This document shows positions 1 to 8,818 of a stretch of 44,795 nt of DNA, piece after piece. The number at the start of each line of letters is the position of its first letter. Positions within the stretch are counted from its first letter, which is position 1. A model generated the notes under the pieces. The model ran no database searches and was not told where the DNA came from. It worked only from the letters and a program-made list of their open reading frames with translations. The stretch is taken from NCBI GenBank assembly GCA_964590955.1, contig CAZPYT010000005.1:1-44795 (forward strand). The letters run 5' to 3'. The position numbers and the translations under genes were made by a program. Source of the DNA: CAZPYT01 sp964590955 (GTDB lineage Bacteria > Patescibacteriota > WWE3 > UBA101185 > UBA10185).

Positions 1-79
1 GAAAATTTAAATGTTTAAATGGAAAAACTCCAATCGAAAATACGTTGAAGAATACTAAAGAAATACCGAATATTTTTAG

Positions 80-208
80 CTAATCACCAACCCATTTGCG
101 AACAGTACCCGGGTCGTTGCCAGAAAAGGTCTGGGAACAACACTCACATTGTATGGTAACTCCGGACGTACAAGGTACTATCTTAAATTTCATGCGTGTT
201 GGGGGCAT
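80..208 (-). CDS. Small 42-aa cysteine-containing protein
   Basis: A short ORF that I do not recognise. It starts MPPTRMKFKIVPC and holds a CxCC cluster (CECC) followed by QTFSGNDPGTVRKW. A good Shine-Dalgarno (AAAGGAG) lies about 7 nt before the ATG, which is the main reason to call it, because most genes in this window lack one. The cysteines could bind metal, but four in 42 residues do not define a known zinc ribbon. It lies downstream of the PKD membrane protein gene on the same strand, with about 90 nt between them. The opposite-strand 88-aa ORF over the same bases has no comparable start signal. Confidence 0.5.
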   Translation of the reverse strand: MPPTRMKFKIVPCTSGVTIQCECCSQTFSGNDPGTVRKWVGD

Positions 209-297
209 AACAAAACTCCTTTTAGGTGAATTTGATAGAAATATAGCAAATTACTGCAGGTTATTCAAGCTAGTAACCATTATGCGAGCAATAGTAC

Positions 298-1698
298 TTA
301 TCGTCTTAAAATCTTTGAAACACCCCTACCAAGACCGATTAATAGTAAATATACCGACATAACACCAAAAATAAACACAAACAAAAGATAAGATGCATCA
401 AAAAAATCTAAAATAAATGTGGAGATTACAAATGACGCATAAGCGGAGTGATTGGGAATCGCAGCCAACCCTAAGCCTAATAGTGAAAATTCTCCTTGAT
501 CAAGCCTAAATGATCCTTTTTTCATAACTACTCTAATTAACAAAAGACCTGTTATTAAAATTCCCAATAAGTTCAAAACTTGTGCCAGTACTTCATCAAT
601 AAAAAACCCTTTGTGAAAAAACAAAAAAGTTACGGCATAAACAACAGTGAAAAACATATTAACTAAAGAATATGTATACATAAATGAAAGGATTTCTCTG
701 ATGGAATAACCATAGCGCTTAAAGCCGAATAAAAACAACAGAATGGCCAAAAAGGGCATACTAAAGGCATATAAAAACCCGATTTTAAAATTTGCTAAAG
801 CTAACTGGAACCTGCTTACAGTTTTTTGTATGTAACCGTTCAAATTTTGCGTGATGCTTTCATCCAATGTGGAAAAGATCTGATTTTTATATTTCTGCAA
901 AGCGTTAGACGTCTGATTTACAGGAGGTAATATTCTCATTGATTCATCTGAAAAAAACCCGGCATTGTCCGAAACGCGTAACACCACTGGATAAATCTTT
1001 GTATCTGCTGTATATGTATGAAGAGAAAAGGGACTTTCTGACTGATCGCCGTCACCAAAATCCAAAAGATAACGAAGCTTTTCAGCTCCTAAACTATGTG
1101 AAGCATCAAATAAATACTGCTCACGATTTTTTGATATAAGTATAGGATTACTAAAGCCAACTAGTGTGGCTTCTGGTAACGGATATAAAATGTCATCCAC
1201 TACATCCAGCTGCAGATAGGAGTAATCTAGTTGATGTGCATACTCAAGCGGCGCTTCGATAGTAGATGTAGAACCAAAATCTACCGACAGAATATCAATT
1301 TTAACTAAATAAGAACCCCCTTTGCTATATGAATATGACATTTCCGGCCCTCCAATTTGTTTATTACCGTCACCAAAATCCCAAACTACTACTAGGTTGT
1401 CATAGCCATTTTTACCTAGCTGTAAAAAATCAGGATTCAATTTTATTTCAATGATCTGATTTGTCTTATAAGTTTCAGGCGAAAATGTGTCAGGAGTTGC
1501 AAAATAACCCACGTCGTAATTTACTGGTTCACTAATAGTTCTAAAATTATTGATTATTAATTTTTGCTCTAATCTAGAAGTTTTATACTCATCGGGAATA
1601 TCAACTTTAAAAAATATAGGGTCCTGAATAAACGCTAACACTGAATATATATGAAATGCTGCTAGGAATATAGCACTAATTAAAATTGTTTTTTTCAC
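298..1698 (-). CDS. PKD-domain membrane protein
   Basis: Predicted cell-surface protein of 466 aa. Residues 1-23 form a signal peptide or anchor. Two PKD-type repeats are marked by WDFGDG (about 106-111) and LDFGDG (about 212-217), each followed by a Y/T-rich strand and a V-x-L-x-V ending as in PKD folds. From about residue 306 to the C-terminus there are five or six hydrophobic helices. PKD domains usually mediate extracellular protein or glycan contacts; here they would face outward with a membrane-embedded C-terminal half. The start is GTG: an extended -10 (TGT-TAAAAT) ends 7 nt upstream, so the mRNA is probably leaderless. The exact ligand is unknown. Confidence 0.75.
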   Translation of the reverse strand: MKKTILISAIFLAAFHIYSVLAFIQDPIFFKVDIPDEYKTSRLEQKLIINNFRTISEPVNYDVGYFATPDTFSPETYKTNQIIEIKLNPDFLQLGKNGYDNLVVVWDFGDGNKQIGGPEMSYSYSKGGSYLVKIDILSVDFGSTSTIEAPLEYAHQLDYSYLQLDVVDDILYPLPEATLVGFSNPILISKNREQYLFDASHSLGAEKLRYLLDFGDGDQSESPFSLHTYTADTKIYPVVLRVSDNAGFFSDESMRILPPVNQTSNALQKYKNQIFSTLDESITQNLNGYIQKTVSRFQLALANFKIGFLYAFSMPFLAILLFLFGFKRYGYSIREILSFMYTYSLVNMFFTVVYAVTFLFFHKGFFIDEVLAQVLNLLGILITGLLLIRVVMKKGSFRLDQGEFSLLGLGLAAIPNHSAYASFVISTFILDFFDASYLLFVFIFGVMSVYLLLIGLGRGVSKILRR

Positions 1699-1725
1699 AG
1701 AAGTTATTTTAACAGCAAGTAATTG

Positions 1726-1838
1726 TTAATAAAAGAACGAAAGCTCAGGTCAAAACGAATAAATAAGGTGTTCTAACCTGAGCTTGTGCGGTTTACAAGA
1801 TGGAGGAGGGCATCTTCAATAACCGCATAACAATAAGT
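1726..1838 (-). ncRNA. Candidate small RNA with an anti-Shine-Dalgarno loop
   Basis: Between two minus-strand genes there is a promoter (TTGATT, 17-bp spacer, TATAAT at 1845-1850, with an extended TG) whose predicted start is near 1838. The transcript folds into two hairpins. Hairpin 1 pairs 1821-1827 with 1787-1793 and 1811-1816 with 1797-1802, leaving the loop CCCUCCUC (1803-1810). Hairpin 2 pairs 1776-1785 with 1741-1750 (10 perfect bp) and is followed by a U-rich run, so it looks like a terminator. The C-rich loop can pair with GGAGG Shine-Dalgarno sequences. It has no ORF. It could instead be only a terminator plus leader between the flanking genes, but the promoter argues for a separate unit. 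Confidence 0.5.
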
Positions 1839-1844
1839 GCGTGG

Positions 1845-1873
1845 ATTATAACATTACTACAGGCTGTAATCAA
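1845..1873 (-). promoter_or_regulatory. Promoter of the candidate sRNA
   Basis: On the minus strand TTGATT and TATAAT are separated by 17 bp and the -10 is preceded by TG plus one base. The following gene (PKD protein) has its own -10 next to its GTG start, so this promoter is not needed for it. Confidence 0.5.
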
Positions 1874-1878
1874 TGATT

Positions 1879-3111
1879 TTATCTGACAAGAATTATCGCA
1901 TTAGGCAAGCTGCGTCCCGGTCCTACAACGTATCGACCGTCTACATACATTGCCGAAGAACCTCCCCCATCTAGGTTTAAGGCATGCTTTGCACCTAATG
2001 CACGCATAGCGTAGGCAGCTTCATTTACGGTTGCGTTGTATATTATTGCAAGATATAGGTTGTCGTCACCTACGCCAATCGCACCTCTAGTACCTTTGAT
2101 TTTTTGAAATGAGGTGAGGTCGCCATCATTTACAACAACTTCTCCATTTTTTAATAATGAAGGATAATTTGAGATTCCGGCATCTACGCTACCGCCACCA
2201 TACTCCGAAGACTTCTTATAAAAATTATATGAATTTCCCTTAAAGGTAATTAGGCCTGTTTTAAACCACGACAGTGCATCTTTATGTAACCATTTGCCAC
2301 TACCTGAGTGATAAAAGGCATAATCAAAAGAATTTACTTTACCTCCGCAAGCAGAATAATCGGGCGGACAAAAATACGAGCCGTTCATTCCGGCAAAACC
2401 TCCATTATCAGAAACAAATTGCTGTAGTGATTTTGTGGGGCAATCGTTCTTGCAATCATCTGAGTAGGCTGAAGCAGTTTTTACTCTAACGCCGGACAAA
2501 GGGACTTTAATCAAATGCACTCCAAAAGAACCTTTTTCAGTTCCGACAGTTGTATACGAATACCCTGTAGAGGCTGCAGGAGCCGGAGGAGGTAAGGTAG
2601 CCAAATAATCTTTGTAGTCGCTGTCGAGTTCTTCAATAGACAGAGAAATTTTCTCAGCCAGTTCATCAAATTTTTGCTCAATAAGCATAATGCCCCATTC
2701 CTCCAAATTCTTAACTGCTTCTTCTGTGTCAAGTTTGGCATTTTCGTTGCGTTTTACTTTTGCACCAAAATCTTCGTACAGCTCAAAGGTTTGATTTATA
2801 TTAGCAACAAGACTACCTTCAGGCGTATTTTTTATTGTTTCTATCTGAGATTCGAGCTCAGATAACTGAGATTCAAGATTTTGTTTTTCCATCAAAGAGA
2901 GATGCTCGTTAAATAATTCTTCCGAGAGATTTAGCTGGAAATTTTCTTGCGCTTGTTTCACTTCAGAATAACTCATCTGCAACGAGTCATATTTTTTTTG
3001 TTGTGTTTTCATGAAAAAGTAGGCGGACAGCGCTATTGGTGTGTATATCAAAACAACCAGTAAAATCACTAAAAGCGTGATTCTAAATTTTGATTGAGGC
3101 AGTAATTTCAT
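1879..3111 (-). CDS. Phosphodiester glycosidase (NAGPA/DUF2233 family), membrane anchored
   Basis: 410 aa. Residues 11-33 form a membrane anchor, residues about 40-165 a long coiled-coil rich in Glu, Lys and Leu, then a Pro/Ala linker (APAAS). The C-terminal domain (about 195-410) carries the family signatures GMNGSYF (241-247), RGAIG, and NLDGGGSSAMYVDG (from 379). This family removes sugars from phosphodiester linkages; in bacteria such proteins are exported and act on cell-wall or capsule polymers. The coiled-coil stalk would place the catalytic domain away from the membrane. An extended -10 (TGT-TATTAT) ends 8 nt before the ATG, so the mRNA is probably leaderless. The substrate is unknown. 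Confidence 0.85.
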   Translation of the reverse strand: MKLLPQSKFRITLLVILLVVLIYTPIALSAYFFMKTQQKKYDSLQMSYSEVKQAQENFQLNLSEELFNEHLSLMEKQNLESQLSELESQIETIKNTPEGSLVANINQTFELYEDFGAKVKRNENAKLDTEEAVKNLEEWGIMLIEQKFDELAEKISLSIEELDSDYKDYLATLPPPAPAASTGYSYTTVGTEKGSFGVHLIKVPLSGVRVKTASAYSDDCKNDCPTKSLQQFVSDNGGFAGMNGSYFCPPDYSACGGKVNSFDYAFYHSGSGKWLHKDALSWFKTGLITFKGNSYNFYKKSSEYGGGSVDAGISNYPSLLKNGEVVVNDGDLTSFQKIKGTRGAIGVGDDNLYLAIIYNATVNEAAYAMRALGAKHALNLDGGGSSAMYVDGRYVVGPGRSLPNAIILVR

Positions 3112-3155
3112 ATCGTTCTATAATAACATATGACTAATCTGGTACTATTAACTGG

Positions 3156-4592
3156 ATGCATACACATAAATTTACAAAGGTTATTGCCACAATAGGACCG
3201 TCATCAGATTCTGAAGAAACCATAAAAGATTTGATTTCAAACGGAGTGGATATTTTCAGATTCAATACAAAACACAATACGACAGAATGGCATATTGAAA
3301 AAATAAAACTAGTAAAAAAAGTAGCAGCAGAAATGCACATACCGGTAGGAACTCTGCTTGATTTACAAGGACCGGAAATAAGGCTTGAAACACACAATGG
3401 CGAAGATTTTTTTGTAGAAAAGGATGAAATTGTCGCGTTTGTAAAATCATTTAATGAAATTCCGCATAATTATCCTGAAAATAGGGCTGTACAAATAAAT
3501 ATTAAAGAGCTTTATGAAACCTTAAAACCCGGGGACAAATTTACCATAGACGACGGCTATATAGATTTTGAAGTTGTCGAAAAATCTGAGAAATACTTTT
3601 TTGCAAAATGCGAAGAAAATTCAGTGATTAAAAATAAAAAAAGCGTAAATTTAATTGGACTGGATATAGATCTTCCTTCGCTGACACATACCGACAAAGA
3701 AAAAATTGAGGCCGCAGAAAAAGCTAATGTAACTTTTGTAGCTCTTTCTTTTGTCAGAAACCACAACGACATCGAAAAACTCAGACATGAGCTGGATAAA
3801 CACGATGTAAGAGCTAAGATTGTGGCCAAAATTGAAAGCGAGCTTGGTGTTGATAATATAGATGAAATCCTTGATGTTTGCGACGCATTGATGATAGCCA
3901 GAGGAGATCTCGGTATTGAAATGCCCATTGAAAAAATAACTCATATCCAAAAAGAATTGATAAAAAAATGCAGGGCAGTCGATAAACCGGTCATTGTCGC
4001 AACCCAGATGCTGCAGTCAATGATTGAAAATAAAAGACCGACACGGGCTGAAGCCGCAGACATTGCAAATGCCGTTTACGACGAAACAGACTGTTTGATG
4101 CTTTCAGGAGAAACTGCAACCGTAAAATATCCAGTAAAATCAGCGGCAATGATGAAAAAAATAGCACTATATAATGAAAACCATAAACATCAGACACAGC
4201 ATGAGCCTAAAGAAATTAAACAAACACACTTGCTGGTCAGAGCTGCTATGGCAATAATAAACGAGAAAAGTGATATAAAAATTCAGAAAATTATCGTGTT
4301 AACCGAATCAGGCTACACAGCAAGGGTACTATCCAGCTTTCGCCCGAAAATACCAATAATTGCCATTAGTGAAAGTATTAAATCGGTTGAAGAACTCTCA
4401 GCAAGTTATGGTGTATTTCCCGTTAATATGCGAATTGACGAGGATGATCTGCTTTATCCTTCAAGGGTAATAAAAAAGTTGGAAAATACAGGCCTGGTTG
4501 AAAAAGATGAAACCCTGTTAATTCTTCATGGACATAAATACCAGCTTCCGGAGAGTACAAATGCATTAGCATTGGTAAAAGTCGAATTTTAG
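3156..4592 (+). CDS. pyk: Pyruvate kinase
   Basis: 478 aa, the normal length. It catalyses phosphoenolpyruvate + ADP to pyruvate + ATP, the last step of glycolysis, in the cytoplasm. Visible signatures are KVIATIGPSS at the N-terminus, DLQGPEIR, the K-E metal-binding region IVAKIESELG, and MIARGDLGIEMP, followed by KPVIVATQML and the C-terminal allosteric domain. The ATG at 3156 is supported by an extended -10 (TGG-TACTAT) ending 7 nt upstream, so a leaderless mRNA. It is divergent from the phosphodiester glycosidase, with 44 bp between the starts. No clear terminator follows. Confidence 0.97.
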   Translation: MHTHKFTKVIATIGPSSDSEETIKDLISNGVDIFRFNTKHNTTEWHIEKIKLVKKVAAEMHIPVGTLLDLQGPEIRLETHNGEDFFVEKDEIVAFVKSFNEIPHNYPENRAVQINIKELYETLKPGDKFTIDDGYIDFEVVEKSEKYFFAKCEENSVIKNKKSVNLIGLDIDLPSLTHTDKEKIEAAEKANVTFVALSFVRNHNDIEKLRHELDKHDVRAKIVAKIESELGVDNIDEILDVCDALMIARGDLGIEMPIEKITHIQKELIKKCRAVDKPVIVATQMLQSMIENKRPTRAEAADIANAVYDETDCLMLSGETATVKYPVKSAAMMKKIALYNENHKHQTQHEPKEIKQTHLLVRAAMAIINEKSDIKIQKIIVLTESGYTARVLSSFRPKIPIIAISESIKSVEELSASYGVFPVNMRIDEDDLLYPSRVIKKLENTGLVEKDETLLILHGHKYQLPESTNALALVKVEF

Positions 4593-5026
4593 TGTATATT
4601 ATAGGCAATTTCTTAGTTATGAGTGGCGCGTTTTTTGTAGTATAATTTATATCAGTATACAAGAGGGACATGACACTTATAATTTAATCAAACATTCTAT
4701 CTTTTCTGTGTCATTGCAATAAATAATGATTGACTTTTTCTCAATTTATACTATGGGTCATGGATATATTTAAATATCCATTTGATGTTTAAATTAATTT
4801 TTTAGGCACCGGTTCTTTGAAAAATCAAGGTTCAATAAACAAAAATACTGAGTACCCATACAGGGGATAGAAGGCAAAATGCATATAAACAATGTATTAA
4901 TTTCTGTGTATTTTGCCTTTTACCACCGTGGTATAGGTTCTCAGAAAAATGAGATGAGGAGCCGGAGCTTACCCTAAATTTTTTATGGGGGACAGCTAAT
5001 AAAACGACAATGAAAAGGAGACTAAG
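4593..5026 (+). promoter_or_regulatory. Long structured leader of the surface-protein gene
   Basis: A gene-free 434-bp stretch. A possible -10 (TATAAT, 4641-4646) would give a leader of about 370 nt. It contains a dyad ATGGATAT/ATATCCAT around 4760-4781, a 13-bp stem 4871-4883/4907-4919 ending in CCTTT that looks like an attenuator, the near-perfect dyad TACCACCGTGGTA (4921-4933), and two similar small hairpins sharing GGTTCT and GAAAAAT (near 4808 and 4936). The gene then has an SD, AAAAGGAG. I could not match it to a riboswitch class. Confidence 0.4.
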
Positions 5027-7021
5027 ATGAACAAAAAACCGTTATTAGCGATTTTGGGGGGAACAATTTTTGTCATGATGATTTGTCTGGTATTGATCGC
5101 ATCTATGACTAATACCAGCACCGTGTTGGCTGAAAAACCATGGACCAACACGCCGAAGCCAACCAAAACGGAAAAGGACCCAACACAAAATCCGCACTTC
5201 GTACCATCCACAGCACCTGAGGAACAAGACGATGGTGTTGATGTTGAGCCCACATCAGATTCCATTAATACAGAACCATCGGCTTTACCTGCAGCAACTC
5301 AGCTTGCAGTGACTTCGCCAACGGCAACGGCAAGTGTACAGACTTTGGGCACTCCGCCAGTGGATCATGGTAATCCAAATGAAAAAATTGGGTTCTGCCA
5401 TGCAGCACCACCTAAATCGGCAAAAAAGTACATATTCATAAGCACAAGCAAGAATGGGGTCGTCAAAGAGGGCCATGGAGGTCATGATGATGACGTAATC
5501 CCAAGCTTCTGGTATATCGATTACGATCAGAATACGAAAGAGACTAAATGGGTGAAATATCCCGGAAGTCCGAAGTGGCAAGACGATCCTGAGTGGGGAG
5601 ATGAATTCATTAGTAACAAATGTGGTAACAAAAAGCCAACGGTCACTGCTGCACCCACAATTACTGCAACTTTGACTGCGACTGTGACGACAACTGCCAC
5701 AGCAACACCCACCAATACGGCAACGGCAACCAATACCGCAACGGCCACGGTGACTGCGACTGCCACTGCGGTGCAACCAAAACCAAAGCCTGAAACAAAA
5801 ACAGAAGTAGTAACCCAAACCACGAACCCCTGCTTTCAACAAAGGGTTTTGTTCTTGGTAGGCCAGGCCCAAATCGAGGACAACATTGGGACTATCCCGG
5901 CAGTTTATATCCCGTTGAACGATGACGGCACAACGGGCACCCCTCGCCAAACGATCACTCGTTTAGGCACAAGTGTGCTGCGGCTGAATGATCAAGACTC
6001 AGCAGCAGACGCGTGTTGGTGGTGGTTTGCCGCTTATCCTGATAAGAAGGATCAAACCACAGCAACGATTTTTGTTGCAAGTACTGAAGGGGGCTGGTCT
6101 CGACCTCTGGCAATCCGTCCTGGTATTAAGCTCTACAATGTCGAGCTCTCAAGGGATGGATCGGAACTCTGCGTAACTGCAGAAAATACGGAAGGGGAAA
6201 AATGGCTGGAAGCGCTTGACTTTAAGGGGAATACGAAAAGGAAAGTGATAAACAGCGCCGATAATTGCAGTGCGCTCACTGACGAAGATGTAAAGTATGC
6301 CTTCGTCTATGAAAAAAATGATGACCGTGTCATCATGCAAACTGAGGTTATAAGGACGTTTTTAGCTGATGTAAATCTTTGGCCTACAGACCCGAATGAG
6401 ATGGATTATGTAGGTGACGGGGATCATGTGCTGTTCGAAAAGAACGGAGAGTTTACCATGATCAACACCGTTGATGGGAGTAATATTTCTTATCCGTCCG
6501 GTGTAGACTGGGGATTTACCCAGGAGATGGAACTAGCTGCAGGTATTTCAATAGACAACACCGTCAGCCTGTGTGGTACAGTTTCGGATGATGGGAGCCT
6601 GAAAGACTGCGAAACTGTTTTCCAGACTGAAAAATTCAACCTCGAAAAGGCTATCTTCATAGAGGGGAGTGTTTTTGCAGATTCTAAGTTTGGTATCGGC
6701 TCAAAGAAAGTGACGCCGGCTCCACAACCGTCTGCACCTGAAGAAAAACCTGCACCTGGTGAAGAGGCTAACCCCGACAGCAATCCCCCGGTCGAACCTT
6801 CACCAACCCCAGCACCAACAAAATCTTGGGAAAATGCTTTGGCAAGCCTGCCAATAGCCCCATGGATATTCTGGCTAGTGGTCTTCAGTGAGTTGGCATT
6901 AAACGCAGTGGCCATTTTTGGCGTCGCTTACTACTTCACGGTAGTCCATCCAAAAACGAGCCACAATGATAAAAAACCACGGCAAAGGAGCAAAAAGGAG
7001 AAAAATAACAAGCTCCAGTAG
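5027..7021 (+). CDS. Thr-rich cell-surface protein with C-terminal membrane anchor
   Basis: 664 aa, exported. A signal peptide covers about residues 1-36. It is followed by a Pro/Thr linker and a short domain (about 121-160) with GFCHA, ISTSKNG and HGGHDDDVIP, the pattern seen in bacterial surface proteins with an ICH...HGxHxxDIIP module. A Thr/Ala low-complexity stalk follows (about 205-250), then a beta-rich region with WWWFAAYPD and repeated SxDG turns that may be propeller-like. A second Pro linker leads to a membrane helix (about 613-640) and a Lys/Arg tail. Base composition is more GC-rich than its neighbours. It has an SD (AAAAGGAG), unlike most genes here. The function, probably adhesion or wall binding, is inference. 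Confidence 0.8.
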   Translation: MNKKPLLAILGGTIFVMMICLVLIASMTNTSTVLAEKPWTNTPKPTKTEKDPTQNPHFVPSTAPEEQDDGVDVEPTSDSINTEPSALPAATQLAVTSPTATASVQTLGTPPVDHGNPNEKIGFCHAAPPKSAKKYIFISTSKNGVVKEGHGGHDDDVIPSFWYIDYDQNTKETKWVKYPGSPKWQDDPEWGDEFISNKCGNKKPTVTAAPTITATLTATVTTTATATPTNTATATNTATATVTATATAVQPKPKPETKTEVVTQTTNPCFQQRVLFLVGQAQIEDNIGTIPAVYIPLNDDGTTGTPRQTITRLGTSVLRLNDQDSAADACWWWFAAYPDKKDQTTATIFVASTEGGWSRPLAIRPGIKLYNVELSRDGSELCVTAENTEGEKWLEALDFKGNTKRKVINSADNCSALTDEDVKYAFVYEKNDDRVIMQTEVIRTFLADVNLWPTDPNEMDYVGDGDHVLFEKNGEFTMINTVDGSNISYPSGVDWGFTQEMELAAGISIDNTVSLCGTVSDDGSLKDCETVFQTEKFNLEKAIFIEGSVFADSKFGIGSKKVTPAPQPSAPEEKPAPGEEANPDSNPPVEPSPTPAPTKSWENALASLPIAPWIFWLVVFSELALNAVAIFGVAYYFTVVHPKTSHNDKKPRQRSKKEKNNKLQ

Positions 7022-7050
7022 CTAAAGAAATTGAACCTGATTTACCTATG

Positions 7051-7102
7051 AAGGTACCTCGATGATGCAAATTAACGCATTGAGGTACCTTTTCTTTTTT
7101 TA
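7051..7102 (+). terminator. Intrinsic terminator of the surface-protein gene
   Basis: AAGGTACCTC and GAGGTACCTT form a 10-bp stem with a short inner stem, followed by a T-rich run (TTTCTTTTTTT). It begins 30 nt after the stop codon. Confidence 0.85.
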
Positions 7103-7175
7103 ATGGAACTTCTGTAGTAAAAATCCAAATAACTCAGCAACAGATCTTAAATTAGTAGCTAAAAAATAAGTAAAA

Positions 7176-7376
7176 TTAGCTTGACTTCTTATTATTTACA
7201 CGATCTCTATACCCATTAACAAACCCAACAAACGAATCAATGAATTCCTCTGAAGAATCCCATTTCCACCTCTCGTCTTTTTCAATAGCGTTCAGACAAT
7301 TTGCCAAATTACCCTTGTATGTAAGTTTGTCAAAAATGTTGTCAACCACATTAGCCTTAATACCTGCTAAGCCCTT
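7176..7376 (-). pseudogene. In-frame 66-codon extension beyond the stop of the peptidase-like gene
   Basis: Directly after the TAA of the upstream minus-strand ORF the same frame stays open for 66 codons (starts KGLAGIKANVVDN, contains KWDSSEEFIDSFVGF) and ends with its own TAA at 7176-7178. Its composition is protein-like, with amphipathic helices, and it fits the preceding sequence. This suggests that the parent gene was longer and was cut by a nonsense change at 7377-7379. Confidence 0.55.
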
Positions 7377-8759
7377 TTAATTACTATCAAACTGGGCACC
7401 GGTCAAAAGTCTATAAAAACTGCCAAATTTCTCAGGTCCCAAATAGTTATAGGTATAAGATAAAAATGCTCCTGATAGATAATACATTTCAACATCAACA
7501 AGATTTTTAGGTGGTTTATCGGACATTATTGATTTGATTTTGTCTGAGGTTACATCATTTGAATATTTACTTCTTTCAACCAGACCATTAAGAATGACAT
7601 TAGTCATAAATCCGTACTCTATACATACGCTAAAACCTTCACTCTGAGGTTTAGTAGAATGTCTTTGATACTCATTAATAAAATGGCCGAGCTCGTGATC
7701 GGGTAGGCGAGTCATTGTTTTATCAATAAGTGACATCGCTGACGATGATCCTTCACTTGTTTCTTTGGCACTAGGATTTAAAAAAATTACGTTTTTCATA
7801 GCAAATCCTCTGTAAACAAGGTCAAAAAATTTTGAGGTATAAGTATATCTAGGCTCAGCTTTAAAAGCATCGTATCCGGCATTTTTGGCAATGTCCAAAT
7901 GTACATTTTCAAAAAAAACAAGATCCCTTGGTGTATGCATACCAAGTTTTTCTTCAGCAAATAGTACTTTTTCGGCAGCTCGCTCTTCTAAATAGTATTC
8001 TTTATCCTCCTGAGTCTTTACTTTTCCAATGGTATATCTTCTTATAACAAAAGGCTTATCGCGCAGGTAGATTTTTGTGCGGTGGTGTTCTATTGGTATA
8101 TCAGCTTTTTCAAGAGACCGAAACCAGTCAACTACTTCTTCCGCAATATAAGTAAGATCAAAACTCTCATCAAATTCATATGTGAGCAGTTCGTCTTTTG
8201 TTTTAGGATCATTTGTGCTTTTTTGTTCAGGAAAATACTTATCCATTTGATAATTAAGAAAATCCAGAGCTTGAATTGTGCCTTCTGCAATTTTTGCAGG
8301 CAGGCTATCTTGAGCAGAAACAGGTGATTCCAAATTTCTAATTCTCGAGGATACTTCCAAATGTCTATCCAATGTTTTAATTGGATCAAGGGCTCCGGGC
8401 TTTGTGGCATGTCCCATCACATAATAATCTCTTTCGTTTTGATAAATTTCATACATTTTATCTAAGGTCAACTTTTTTAAACCCTTTAAAAAATAATCTC
8501 TGGTTGCAAAATTAGAAAATTTAACGGATTTTAGTTCACCGTTTTCGTTACGTTCAATTTTCATTTTAAAAAATTCTGCTGAAGGTATCTCTTCATTATG
8601 TGTTTCAACTGCAAATTTTAGTCCCTCATAATCGAATATAAGAGGTTTTCCATCTCTACATTCAAAAGTGGCTCTGGGAATTTTGGTCTCTTTAATTTCA
8701 GGATATTCAAAGATTACTTCTAGTGCCTCAGGTTTTTCTAAGGGCATTTTTTCTAACAT
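7377..8759 (-). CDS. Zinc-peptidase-like protein (HELGH), probably truncated
   Basis: 460 aa from the ATG at 8759. No signal peptide. The key motif is DHELGHFINEYQRH (HExxH at about 355-359), with Glu residues at about 374 and 382 (SEGFSVCIEYG) that could be the third zinc ligand, as in gluzincin peptidases. The remaining N-terminal 350 residues are not recognised. The upstream codons in the same ORF (MCSCTCIYC) are rejected because a -10 (TAAACT) ends 7 nt before the ATG used here. The reading frame continues for 66 codons beyond the TAA, so the present protein may lack its natural C-terminus. It is divergent from the 581-aa gene at 8819. Confidence 0.6.
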   Translation of the reverse strand: MLEKMPLEKPEALEVIFEYPEIKETKIPRATFECRDGKPLIFDYEGLKFAVETHNEEIPSAEFFKMKIERNENGELKSVKFSNFATRDYFLKGLKKLTLDKMYEIYQNERDYYVMGHATKPGALDPIKTLDRHLEVSSRIRNLESPVSAQDSLPAKIAEGTIQALDFLNYQMDKYFPEQKSTNDPKTKDELLTYEFDESFDLTYIAEEVVDWFRSLEKADIPIEHHRTKIYLRDKPFVIRRYTIGKVKTQEDKEYYLEERAAEKVLFAEEKLGMHTPRDLVFFENVHLDIAKNAGYDAFKAEPRYTYTSKFFDLVYRGFAMKNVIFLNPSAKETSEGSSSAMSLIDKTMTRLPDHELGHFINEYQRHSTKPQSEGFSVCIEYGFMTNVILNGLVERSKYSNDVTSDKIKSIMSDKPPKNLVDVEMYYLSGAFLSYTYNYLGPEKFGSFYRLLTGAQFDSN

Positions 8760-8818
8760 ATATTTAAGTTTACAATATATACAGGTACAAGAGCACAAGA
8801 TATGTATATAATCTAACT

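Noticed and set aside
96..362. Plus-strand 88-aa ORF
   Set aside because: No RBS or -10 near the start; overlaps the better-supported minus-strand small ORF and the PKD gene end.
4760..4933. Known riboswitch (cobalamin, c-di-GMP, TPP, SAM considered)
   Set aside because: I could not find the conserved core bases of any of these classes; only stems are seen.
5285..5950. Long minus-strand ORFs across the Thr-rich region
   Set aside because: Cys/Arg- or Val-rich translations are shadows of the low-complexity Thr codons on the plus strand.
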